A DNA stretch of 64,000 nucleotides, taken from NCBI RefSeq assembly GCF_900604315.1, contig NZ_LR026978.1, positions 487,909 to 551,908 on the forward strand, in the 5' to 3' direction. Made by a program: the position numbers and the translations under genes. Origin of the DNA: [Erwinia] mediterraneensis. GTDB lineage: Bacteria > Pseudomonadota > Gammaproteobacteria > Enterobacterales > Enterobacteriaceae. Position 1 is the first letter of the stretch; the number at the start of each line of letters is the position of its first letter. The notes beneath the pieces were generated by a model that was not told the origin of the DNA, ran no database searches, and was given only the letters and a program-made list of their open reading frames with translations. This document shows positions 16,244 to 24,022 of this stretch, piece by piece.

Positions 16244-16876
16244 ATGAGATCAATCAAGGTTGGCAACGATAGCGGTGGGCGCGATGCGATTAACAGGCTT
16301 ATCAAAGCCTACAATTTCAGTTCACGGCAGCAACTTTGTGATCATTTAGCTGTATCCAAAAGCACTATGGCAAACAGATACTTAAGAGATAGCTTTCCTG
16401 CTGAATGGGTTATCCAATGCGCCTTAGAAACGGGGGTCTCTTTGCTTTGGCTAACCACAGGCCAAGGCGAGAAGAATGACAATAGGGGCCCGGTAGAAAG
16501 TTTTGATTTTGTGAACCACAGTCACATTAAACCCCTTTCAGAAGTTGTCGCGCCGGAAATCGACAAGGCTACGTTGAGTGGGGGCGCTTTGGTAGAGTAC
16601 GGCAAGGCCATACTGGACAGCAGCCTGATACCTTCTGGTATGTCAAACCCAATACTCGTTTCTGTAAATGATGATGATTATCTTATTGAGCGTAGTGCTG
16701 CCCAGGTTGTGAATGGAATATGGCTAATAGATATTGACGGAATAAAAAGCATCGCAAAAATTGCACGTTTACCGGGTAAGCGGTTGGTAGTCCATCAAGG
16801 CGAAACATCCTTTGAATGTTCTCTTGATGAAATTGAAGTTTTAGGTCGTGCAGTCAAGGAAATAAAGAACATCTAA
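16244..16876 (+). CDS. cI: 186-type CI repressor
   Basis: A 210-residue repressor starting at the ATG at 16244. The N-terminal domain (about 10-80) carries a helix-turn-helix (FSSRQQLCDHLAVSKSTMAN) of the 186 CI type, with the family-specific WVIQCALETGVSLLWLTTG block. The C-terminal half (about 110-210) is a beta-rich oligomerisation domain. No Ala-Gly or Cys-Gly cleavage site with Ser/Lys dyad of the LexA kind is obvious, so induction may rely on an antirepressor (Tum in 186) whose gene I did not find here. It is followed by int after 2 bases. Confidence 0.85.
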   Translation: MRSIKVGNDSGGRDAINRLIKAYNFSSRQQLCDHLAVSKSTMANRYLRDSFPAEWVIQCALETGVSLLWLTTGQGEKNDNRGPVESFDFVNHSHIKPLSEVVAPEIDKATLSGGALVEYGKAILDSSLIPSGMSNPILVSVNDDDYLIERSAAQVVNGIWLIDIDGIKSIAKIARLPGKRLVVHQGETSFECSLDEIEVLGRAVKEIKNI

Positions 16877-16878
16877 TT

Positions 16879-17907
16879 ATGTCTATCAGAAAACAGCCAA
16901 ACGGAAAATGGTTGTGTGAGTGTTACCCAAATGGACGTAATGGTAAGCGTGTGCGCAAGCAATTTGCGACGAAAGGAGAAGCCATAGCGTTCGAAAACTT
17001 CACTATGGAAGAAGTGAATAAAAAGCCCTGGTTGGGAGAGAAGGAAGACCGGCGGCACCTTTCAGAAGTGATTGATCAGTGGTATTCGCTTTACGGCCAG
17101 ACGCTCGCAGATCCCAAACGCCTTATGGCGAAATTGAACATTATCTGTAACGGCTTGGGCGATCCCATCGCCTCGGAGTTAACTGCAGGTGACTTCACTA
17201 AATATCGCGAAGCCCGGTTAAAAGGCGAAGTCAGAAATGAAGATGGCGCACTTATGCCACCAGTTAAGCCCCGAACGGTAAATCTTGAGCAGCGTAACCT
17301 TTCTTCTGTTTTCGGTACCCTGAAAAAGTTAGGGCATTGGCCAGCTCCCAACCCGCTCGCCGGGCTACCAACATTCAAAATCGCAGAGAGTGAACTGGCG
17401 TTCTTAACGCTGGAAGAAATTAAGCGCCTATTGGATGCCTGCGCTGACTCTCAAAGCCCCAGCCTGTTGATGATCGCAAAGGTATGCCTGGCTACCGGCG
17501 CACGATGGAGTGAAGCTGAAAATCTGCAGGGCCATCAGTTATCGAAATATCGGATCACCTATACAAAGACCAAGGGCAAGAAAAACCGTACCGTGCCGAT
17601 AACTCAGGAACTGTACGGCGAACTCCCCAAAAACAGAGGTAGGTTATTCACGCCGTGCAGAAAAGCCTTTGAACGCGCAGTAAAGCGGGCCGGTATTGAG
17701 TTGCCAGAGGGTCAATGTACTCACGTGCTGCGCCATACGTTCGCCAGCCACTTTATGATGAATGGTGGAAACATACTTGTTCTTAAAGAAATATTAGGGC
17801 ATGCCGATATAAAAATGACAATGATTTATGCGCACTTTTCACCTGATCATTTAGAGGATGCTGTAACAAAAAACCCTTTACATGAATTAAAATGGACCTC
17901 ACCATGA
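16879..17907 (+). CDS. int: Prophage integrase, tyrosine recombinase (ssrA-specific)
   Basis: A 342-residue P2-family integrase. The N-terminal arm-binding region begins MSIRKQPNGKWLCECYPNGR. The catalytic residues of tyrosine recombinases are visible: Arg in ATGARWSEA, Lys in TKTKGKKNR, His/Arg in HVLRHTFAS, His in LGHADIKMT and the Tyr in MIYAHFS. It recombines attP with the ssrA 3' end, as judged by the tmRNA fragment at 19038-19082. It lies 2 bases after cI, so immunity and integration are co-expressed. Its stop overlaps the start of the cargo gene behind it. Confidence 0.93.
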   Translation: MSIRKQPNGKWLCECYPNGRNGKRVRKQFATKGEAIAFENFTMEEVNKKPWLGEKEDRRHLSEVIDQWYSLYGQTLADPKRLMAKLNIICNGLGDPIASELTAGDFTKYREARLKGEVRNEDGALMPPVKPRTVNLEQRNLSSVFGTLKKLGHWPAPNPLAGLPTFKIAESELAFLTLEEIKRLLDACADSQSPSLLMIAKVCLATGARWSEAENLQGHQLSKYRITYTKTKGKKNRTVPITQELYGELPKNRGRLFTPCRKAFERAVKRAGIELPEGQCTHVLRHTFASHFMMNGGNILVLKEILGHADIKMTMIYAHFSPDHLEDAVTKNPLHELKWTSP

Positions 17908-18923
17908 TTCAAGAATCATTAATTATTTTTATAAAAAAACCAGAAAACTCTATCATACTTATAGCCTTGTACTTAACTTACCTCTTTATAGAATATACGA
18001 AAAACAAAAAAAATAATTATTTTGAAATGACTGAAGAGAGGCTAACAAAACAAAATCTATTTAAACAATCAATAAGAATACCAGTCATTTCATCATTATA
18101 TTTTGGTATATTCTCATGGCTTGGACACTCTCCTCAATTTGATGCCGCAGGATTTGAAAACTTTATTGAAATAAGCAAGTTACCTATTGCTCTTCTTTCT
18201 CTTTCTATACCATTCGTAGCCATAGTTGTAAACATTCACAGAACAATACAAACTGAGAATCAAATTCGAAAGACACAAAAACAGATAGATTTAGTGACCG
18301 AGAAAAACCGCAGTGATGCCTACTACGCCCACCTTAAGAATTATTCTGATATATTTAAAACACTGCCATCATTTACTCTTTCACGTCGTGACAATACTAC
18401 TTTCGAAAAAGGAGTTGTTGAATTATCAGTAGATCATACATATTCATTATATAAAAAAATATTCACTAAATCTTCAATCTCTACTGGATATAACAGTGAG
18501 GCCGATAGAAACTTCCTCAAAAAACTGGAAAATACATACGATAATATCGGATGTATAATAATAAAAAACAATGAAATTTACCCAAACCAAGTTAGTATAT
18601 CCGATTTAGAGAACATTGAAGCTTTAGTGGTACTTTTGTGTAGAGAACTAGGCGTAAATTATGAACGAGAAGCAAACAATTTCGAGATTTTCAACCCGAT
18701 TACAAATTTAGGAATAGCAACGTCATTTTCTGATGAAAGAGAAATCAAAGAAATGCTACGAGGCTTAAGAGACATATTGATATCTCTCTATATGCTAATT
18801 GATCAGAATCCAATTATTTTTCAAGGTAATATTAATAGCCAAGATTTTTTATCCCATTATGCTTACGAGCCAGATAATTTAATCTTTAAAGATATATTAC
18901 CTATAGTTCATCAAGGCGAATAA
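17904..18923 (+). CDS. AT-rich membrane protein between int and attR, unknown function
   Basis: About 339 residues from the ATG at 17904, which overlaps the int stop (ATGA); a start at 17892 is also open. Three hydrophobic segments (about residues 15-32, 58-75 and 90-110) are followed by a basic coiled-coil-like helix (RTIQTENQIRKTQKQIDLVT) and a soluble C-terminal domain of some 220 residues. The gene is strikingly AT-rich compared with everything around it, so it is recently acquired cargo. The layout (membrane anchor, then a helix with Gln/Lys/Thr repeats and a Tyr/His-containing YYAHLKNY motif) resembles membrane effectors of phage-defence modules in general appearance; no family is claimed. 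Confidence 0.8.
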   Translation: MIQESLIIFIKKPENSIILIALYLTYLFIEYTKNKKNNYFEMTEERLTKQNLFKQSIRIPVISSLYFGIFSWLGHSPQFDAAGFENFIEISKLPIALLSLSIPFVAIVVNIHRTIQTENQIRKTQKQIDLVTEKNRSDAYYAHLKNYSDIFKTLPSFTLSRRDNTTFEKGVVELSVDHTYSLYKKIFTKSSISTGYNSEADRNFLKKLENTYDNIGCIIIKNNEIYPNQVSISDLENIEALVVLLCRELGVNYEREANNFEIFNPITNLGIATSFSDEREIKEMLRGLRDILISLYMLIDQNPIIFQGNINSQDFLSHYAYEPDNLIFKDILPIVHQGE

Positions 18924-19037
18924 GTGGCGGCAATTTGGCGGCAGGACACTAAAAACGAATAAAAAGGACAAATACTAGATAAAAATAACGCACTGTTTTT
19001 AAATCTAAATAGCTATTTTCTTTATGGTAAAAATACT

Positions 19038-19175
19038 ATGTAGGAATTTCGGACGCGGGTTCAACTCCCGCCAGCTCCACCAAAATTCTCCATCGGTGAT
19101 TACCAGACTCATCCGATGAAGTCCTGAAAGCCCGCACGGCACAAGCCCTGCGGGCTTTTTTGTGTCTGTAATCCC
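19038..19175 (+). other. attR: ssrA (tmRNA) 3' end and its terminator
   Basis: Positions 19038-19082 are the last 45 bases of tmRNA (ATGTAGGAATTTCGGACGCG... to CCAGCTCCACCA), including the T-arm and CCA end. Upstream of 19038 there is no tmRNA sequence, so this is the prophage attR and the intact ssrA must lie left of the window. Behind it come the natural downstream flank and terminator (stem AGCCCGCA / TGCGGGCT at 19129-19136 and 19149-19156, then T6). Similar flank copies recur at 22514 and 22816. Confidence 0.9.
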
Positions 19176-19178
19176 TGA

Positions 19179-20666
19179 GGCGGGAAAGCAGCCCTGCCGC
19201 CGATGACCGGCGACTGGAATGACGTCTGGCAGGCGCAGGGGGATATCGCCACACAGGCGCAGCTTGTTGCCTTTACGCAGCCGCAGAAGCCCAGCCCGTT
19301 TGAATCAGTCAGCGAGACCGACCTGAAAGCCATGAGCGCCAGCGAAAAGGCGGAGCTGCTTCTGGAGCATTACGGTCAGGCACTGGCCGTACCGCCGGTG
19401 GGCGAGGAAATCTGCCGCTATGAAAACGGCGCATGGCAGGTTATGGAAGCGAAGACGCTGCGCCGGGAACTCGCCGCGCTGTTTCAGAAGGTGCGCGCCC
19501 CGTTCTCGGCCGCCGGTATCGGCAGCGTGCTCGACACCCTGAAACTCATGGTGCCTCAGACGGGCGAACCGGCCCGCCGCCTGATTGGCTTTCGCAACGG
19601 CGTCTTTGACACCGTGACCGGCACCTTTGGCCCGCACCGCCGGGAGAACTGGCTGCGCACGGTTAACAGCGTGGACTATACCGACCCGCGTCCGGGGGAA
19701 AACCTCAAAGAATACGCCCCGTCTTTCTGGCAGTGGCTGACGCGGGCTGCCGGGCGTAATCACGACAAGCAGGAGCGTATCCTCGCGGCGTTATTTATGG
19801 TGCTGGCTAACCGCTACGACTGGCAGATGTTTCTTGAGGTCACCGGCCCCGGCGGCAGCGGTAAAAGCGTCATGGCCTCGATTGCCACTCTGCTGGCCGG
19901 AAAAGACAACACTACGTCAGCCACCATCGACACGCTGGAATCATCACGGGAACGTGCAAGCGTGGTTGGATTCTCGCTGATTATTATGCCCGATCAGGAG
20001 AAATGGAGCGGCGATGGGGCTGGCATCAAGGCGATTACCGGTGGCGATGCAGTAGCTATCGATCCCAAGTATCGCGATCCCTATTCAACCCATATACCGG
20101 CAGTGATTCTGGCGGTGAACAACAATCCGATGCGTTTCAGTGATCGCAGCGGCGGCGTGCCCCGTCGCCGGGTGATCCTGACCTTCCCGGAAGTGATACC
20201 GGCAAAAGAGCGTGACCCGCAACTGCTGGACAAAATCAGCACCGAGCTGGCTGTCATAGTGCGCCACCTGATGCTGCGCTTTGCGGCCCCGGACGAGGCC
20301 CGCGACCTGCTGCAGGCGCAGCAGAACTCCGGCGAGGCGCTGGATATCAAGCGCCAGGCTGACCCGCTGGTGGATCTCTGCGGCTACCTGATGTCGCTGA
20401 GCACCCCGAACGGGCTGTTTATGGGGAACGCGAACATCCGGCCCATAAACCCGAAGCGCTATCTGTATCACGCCTATCTGTCATTTATGGAATCGCGCGG
20501 CCATCAGCATCCGCTCAGCCTGACGGCTTTCGGCCAGGCGGTGCCGCAGACCCTAAAGGAGTACGAGCGCGTGCTGCTCAAGCGCCGGACGAATAACGGC
20601 GTTCAGACAAACCTCACGCTACATGAAGACAGCGAGGCAGATTGGTTGCCCACATGTAGCACCTGA
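19179..20666 (+). pseudogene. P4-type alpha primase/helicase, N-terminal part missing
   Basis: An open frame from 19179 (first ATG 19203) encodes the C-terminal 490 or so residues of a P4 alpha-type protein (777 residues in P4), a primase-helicase-origin-binding protein. What remains starts at the end of the Toprim region (PPMTGDWNDVWQ) and includes the D5/SF3 helicase with Walker A GPGGSGKS near residue 220 and Walker B-like LIIMPDQEKW near residue 262. The zinc and primase domains are gone, cut off at the attR/terminator sequence 25 bases upstream. There is no ribosome site, so it is a remnant of a P4-like satellite that shared the ssrA site. Confidence 0.88.
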
Positions 20667-20683
20667 TCATCTCAACAGCACAC

Positions 20684-20708
20684 AAACCGGCTTAGGCCGG
20701 TTTTTTTA
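20684..20708 (+). terminator. Rho-independent terminator after the alpha remnant
   Basis: Perfect 7-bp stem AACCGGC / GCCGGTT (20685-20691 with 20696-20702), loop TTAG, followed by T7 on the plus strand, 18 bases after the stop of the alpha remnant. It marks the original end of the satellite transcript. Confidence 0.85.
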
Positions 20709-20841
20709 TATTTGATGCAATTACTAACATCAGCCAAGGTCAGCTGTGAGCGAAAGTGCGGCTGTCCTGAGGCTGGTGCGGCATGCTTACAGTTTCTGTA
20801 CGTTCCGCCCTGTAGCGTTTAATGACTGAACTCTCAGATTA

Positions 20842-21906
20842 TCAGGCATCGGAACTGGTCAGTGTAGCCCTCACATGAGGAAGACTCTGAGGATAATTTT
20901 GCTGAATAAACTCAATCATTTTTTCCCGCACGTGACAGCGTAAATCCCAGGCCATGGGGGAGTTCTGCGCCGTCATCAACAATCTGATAGTCATGGTTTT
21001 GTCATTGGCATCGGTAACCTGAAGCACCTGAGTTTGTTGATCCCAGAGTTTTGTTTCGCTGAGAACTTTTTCAAAGTGCTTGCGGAGAGGATCTAAGGGC
21101 ATGGAATAATCAAGGTAAAGAAAAACAGAGCCTAAAATTTGTGCATTGCTACGCGTCCAGTTTTGGAACGGATTTTCTGTAAAGTAAGTAATAGGCAAGA
21201 CTAGTCGGCGCAGGTCCCAGAGACGCACCACAACATAAGTCAGGTTTATCTCCTCAATCCAACCCCATTCTTTTTCAACCACGACAGCATCATCGATTTT
21301 TATCGGTTGCGTAAAGGCTATCTGAATTCCGGCGAACAAGTTGACAAGCGACTTCTGAAGAGCAAATCCAATTATTATTCCGGCAACCCCGGCACCTGCC
21401 AGTATTGTTGTGCCAAATTTTCGCACGCCAGGGAAACTGAGTAGAATCAGAGAAAGACAGAGCGTTACGAGTACGACAATAGCGACCTTTTTAACATACA
21501 TTATCTGCGTGCGAATTTTTCGGGCGCGAAGATTGTTCGAAATATTAATGTCATAGCGGATAAAAAGCATATCCTGAGCAACATTGATTAATCGAATCAG
21601 GACTGAGCAAAATGATAATATAATAAATATATTAACTGCTGTTATAATAAAGCTAAGAGATTCCGGCTGGACGTTGACATAATTAATCCCTAAATTTATT
21701 AACAGTAAGGGAATGAAAAGAAACATTGATCCACGAAGGTGCTTTTCAAGTGATTTGAATAGCTTTCTGTCACGACTCTGCCAGTAACGGATGAATCGGA
21801 GAAGTATAAATCGCGTTAGAAAACCCACTGCGAGTGAGAGAGTGACGAGCAATACAGCAGGCACCCATGATGGAGCGCCAGATAAATCACCAAATAACAA
21901 AGGCAT
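20842..21906 (-). CDS. MscS-family mechanosensitive channel
   Basis: A 354-residue inner-membrane protein of the small-conductance mechanosensitive channel family, which releases solutes during osmotic downshock. Four to five membrane segments precede the pore-lining helix at about 160-195 (Gly/Ala-rich, GTTILAGAGVAGIIIGFALQ), followed by the beta domain with IDDAVVVEKEWGWIEEI and a cytoplasmic C-terminal part. It is longer at the N-terminus than E. coli MscS (286). It lies inside the remains of the ssrA-linked elements between two flank repeats, so it may be cargo of a lost island. The gene is somewhat AT-rich compared with the core. Confidence 0.85.
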   Translation of the reverse strand: MPLLFGDLSGAPSWVPAVLLVTLSLAVGFLTRFILLRFIRYWQSRDRKLFKSLEKHLRGSMFLFIPLLLINLGINYVNVQPESLSFIITAVNIFIILSFCSVLIRLINVAQDMLFIRYDINISNNLRARKIRTQIMYVKKVAIVVLVTLCLSLILLSFPGVRKFGTTILAGAGVAGIIIGFALQKSLVNLFAGIQIAFTQPIKIDDAVVVEKEWGWIEEINLTYVVVRLWDLRRLVLPITYFTENPFQNWTRSNAQILGSVFLYLDYSMPLDPLRKHFEKVLSETKLWDQQTQVLQVTDANDKTMTIRLLMTAQNSPMAWDLRCHVREKMIEFIQQNYPQSLPHVRATLTSSDA

Positions 21907-22513
21907 TATTTCCCCTTATATTCAACCAACACCCTGGGTTGTCAGATCAGTTAAAAAATCAGCACCCTTCTCTTCCAGATTATCTGCAGATTGCCTGATT
22001 CACGCGCATTATTATATGAAAGATATGATAAACCGGCCTCGTCAGGACATAAAAATATCTGGCAATTTCTGGTAAACGCTTTCTGGGTGCGATGAGCTCA
22101 AGATTTCTTCTGTTCACCGCTTCTGCTTTTTCAAAGCGTCAACGACCGCTGCTGGCACAGAGCTGACCATTGCCAGCATGCAGCGTCTGATAACGTCACC
22201 TCACGCATACCGGCTTTTGCCAGTTTTCTATCTTCTCAACAAAGGTGATTCCCCTTAGTGCATACTAGTGTACATTTCCCCTCAAACCGATCACTACTGA
22301 ACACCATGAATGTAAAGAAAAAAATCAAAAGTGAACAGTATGAACACTTTTCTTAAAATCATTTTGTTTGGATTTAGCGTCGAGCATCCGTTATTCAGGC
22401 GGAGCCGCTCCGGAGTATGAGATCCCATAATTGGTACACGTTTAGGTACACAGAACAAAGTTGAATTAGATAAAAGATCTATTTTACATGGGGTTGATGA
22501 CACTATTCAGACT
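21907..22513. other. Gene-free stretch with decayed island sequence
   Basis: No credible gene is seen in these 607 bases. They contain a short open tail on the minus strand near 22125-22200 ending KKQKR, a dyad-like stretch TAGTGCATACTAGTGTACA near 22256-22274, and a direct repeat GGTACAC (22433-22439 and 22445-22451) of the kind found upstream of P4-type integrases. A frame of 69 codons at 22294-22503 (minus) has no ribosome site. It is best read as debris of elements excised from the ssrA site. Confidence 0.5.
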
Positions 22514-22606
22514 CCGCCAGCCCAAAATTCTCCATCGGTGATTACCAGAGTCATCCGATGAAGTCCTAAGAGCCCGCATGGCACAAGCCCTGCGGGCTTT
22601 TTTGTG
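22514..22606 (+). repeat. Second copy of the ssrA 3' flank and terminator
   Basis: The segment from CCGCCAGCCC through AAAATTCTCCATCGGTGATT and on to the GCCCGCA / TGCGGGC hairpin with T6 nearly repeats 19069-19165. The tmRNA part is degenerate (TCCACCA is shortened), so it is an old att scar rather than a working target. It bounds the P4/MscS segment on the right. Confidence 0.85.
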
Positions 22607-22671
22607 CCTTCAATTTGTCCCGCGAAGTCTGAAGCCAACTAATTAAATCCGAACCTTTTAGGCCCATTGAT

Positions 22672-22708
22672 AGGCCCAACGAAAAGCTCTATTTTTTTCG
22701 TTGGGCCT
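22672..22708. promoter_or_regulatory. Long hairpin upstream of the integrase stub
   Basis: A perfect 14-bp inverted repeat, AGGCCCAACGAAAA (22672-22685) with TTTTCGTTGGGCCT (22695-22708), and a third partial copy AGGCCCATTG just before (22660). Repeats of this kind precede P4-type integrase genes and may bind integrase or an excisionase; this is an inference from position. Confidence 0.55.
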
Positions 22709-22727
22709 AAACGCATGGAGACTCACC

Positions 22728-22862
22728 ATGGCAAGAAAAACCAAGCCGTTAACCGATACGGAAATCAAAGCCGCCAAACCAAAAGATGCCGATTACCAGC
22801 AGTATGATGGTGACACCAGCCACAAAAATTCTCCATCGATGATTACCAGAGTCATCAGATGA
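22728..22862 (+). pseudogene. P4-type integrase, 5' stub only
   Basis: The frame starts MARKTKPLTDTEIKAAKPKD, a typical N-terminus of P4-family integrases, and keeps about 30 native codons (to YDGD) before it runs into the third ssrA flank copy and stops at 22862 after 44 codons. The catalytic domain is missing. It is the footprint of a second, deleted ssrA-integrating island, distinct from the P2-like prophage whose integrase is intact. Confidence 0.85.
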
Positions 22863-22908
22863 AGTCCTGAAAGCTCGCACGGCGCAAGCCCTGCGGGCTT
22901 TTTTGTGG
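22816..22908 (+). repeat. Third copy of the ssrA 3' flank and terminator
   Basis: Runs from CCAGCCACAAAAATTCTCC to the hairpin GCTCGCA.../TGCGGGC with T6, matching 19069-19165 with several substitutions (CATCGATGATT, CATCAGATGAAG). It cuts the integrase stub and marks the outermost right boundary of the ssrA insertion region; chromosomal genes begin after it. Confidence 0.85.
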
Positions 22909-23108
22909 CTGTAATAATAGCGTTCCGGCTCAGGCCAGCAAAACACCCAATCTCACCCAGCCGGAAGAGAACAACTGTGCCCGGCTGAAGAAATCTGACG
23001 CTCTCTCAATCATCCCCCACCTCGCGTACTAAAATCCTGCCAGATTTTTCCTGCTTCGTTAGTGGTGTTAGTGATACGAAAAACCGTGGAAATAAGGTAT
23101 AAAGTCGC

Positions 23109-23963
23109 ATGAAAATTCCAAACCGACTCCAACCTCTCGTCGATGATGGCCTGATAGACGAAGTCCTTCAGCGGCTAAAAAGCGGCAAAGAAGCTGACGT
23201 CTATACCGTGTTATGCGGTGACCAGATTCAGTGTGCCAAGGTGTACAAAGAAGCAACGCAGCGCAGCTTCAAACAGGCCGTGCAATATCAGGAAGGACGT
23301 AAAGTCCGTAATACGCGTAATGCCCGGGCGATGCAAAAAGGCTCAAAATTTGGCCGTAAGCAGCAAGAAGAGTCCTGGCAAACGGCGGAGGTCGACGCGT
23401 TATTCCGTCTTGCCAACGCCGGGGTGCGCGTACCACAGCCTTATATCTGCATTGACGGTGTGTTACTGATGGAACTGGTCACTGATGCCGAAGGTATGGT
23501 GGCGCCACGCCTCAGCGATGTCACGCTGTCGGAAGAGAACGCCGTTGCTGATTTCCATACCATGATCCGCAATATCGTACGCATGTTGTGTGCAGGTCTT
23601 GTGCATGGCGACTTATCCGAGTTTAACGTCTTGCTCGATGCCAACGGTCCGGTCATTATCGACTTACCGCAAGCGGTCGACGCTGCCGCCAACAACCATG
23701 CTGAGTCGATGTTTGTGCGTGACGTTAATAACATCACCGCCTACTACGGTCAGTTCGCCCCGCAATTACTGCCAACCCGTTATGCGCAGGAAATCTGGCA
23801 GCTCTATGAAGACGGGAAATTAACGCCAGAAAGCCCGCTCACAGGCAACTTCGTGGAACAGGCTCACAAGGTGGATATGGATTCCCTGATGGATGAAATT
23901 ATTGCCGCCGAAGATGAATTCTACGCGCGTCAGCGGGCAGTCAAAGCACGCGAAGAGGATTAA
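23109..23963 (+). CDS. RIO-type serine/threonine protein kinase
   Basis: A 284-residue RIO1-like kinase. Motifs in order: SGKEADVYTV (residues 25-34, nucleotide-binding loop), the catalytic HGDLSEFN loop (166-173) and the metal-binding Asp in IIDLPQAVD (about 195). RIO kinases are cytosolic; bacterial ones are poorly characterised, and substrates are unknown here. The start ATG follows a weak AAGGTATAAAGTCGC context. It stands alone, just beyond the ssrA scars and convergent with the ddp operon. It is core-like in base composition, so it is probably a resident gene rather than island cargo. Confidence 0.88.
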   Translation: MKIPNRLQPLVDDGLIDEVLQRLKSGKEADVYTVLCGDQIQCAKVYKEATQRSFKQAVQYQEGRKVRNTRNARAMQKGSKFGRKQQEESWQTAEVDALFRLANAGVRVPQPYICIDGVLLMELVTDAEGMVAPRLSDVTLSEENAVADFHTMIRNIVRMLCAGLVHGDLSEFNVLLDANGPVIIDLPQAVDAAANNHAESMFVRDVNNITAYYGQFAPQLLPTRYAQEIWQLYEDGKLTPESPLTGNFVEQAHKVDMDSLMDEIIAAEDEFYARQRAVKAREED

Positions 23964-24022
23964 TCCAGGAAACCGTTGCCGCGCCATCCCCCTTCGCGGG
24001 AGATTAACAGTCCGGGCAGGCA

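Noticed and set aside
22294..22503. 69-codon minus-strand frame in the island debris
   Set aside because: No ribosome site, no recognisable domain; the sequence looks like regulatory debris of integrases.
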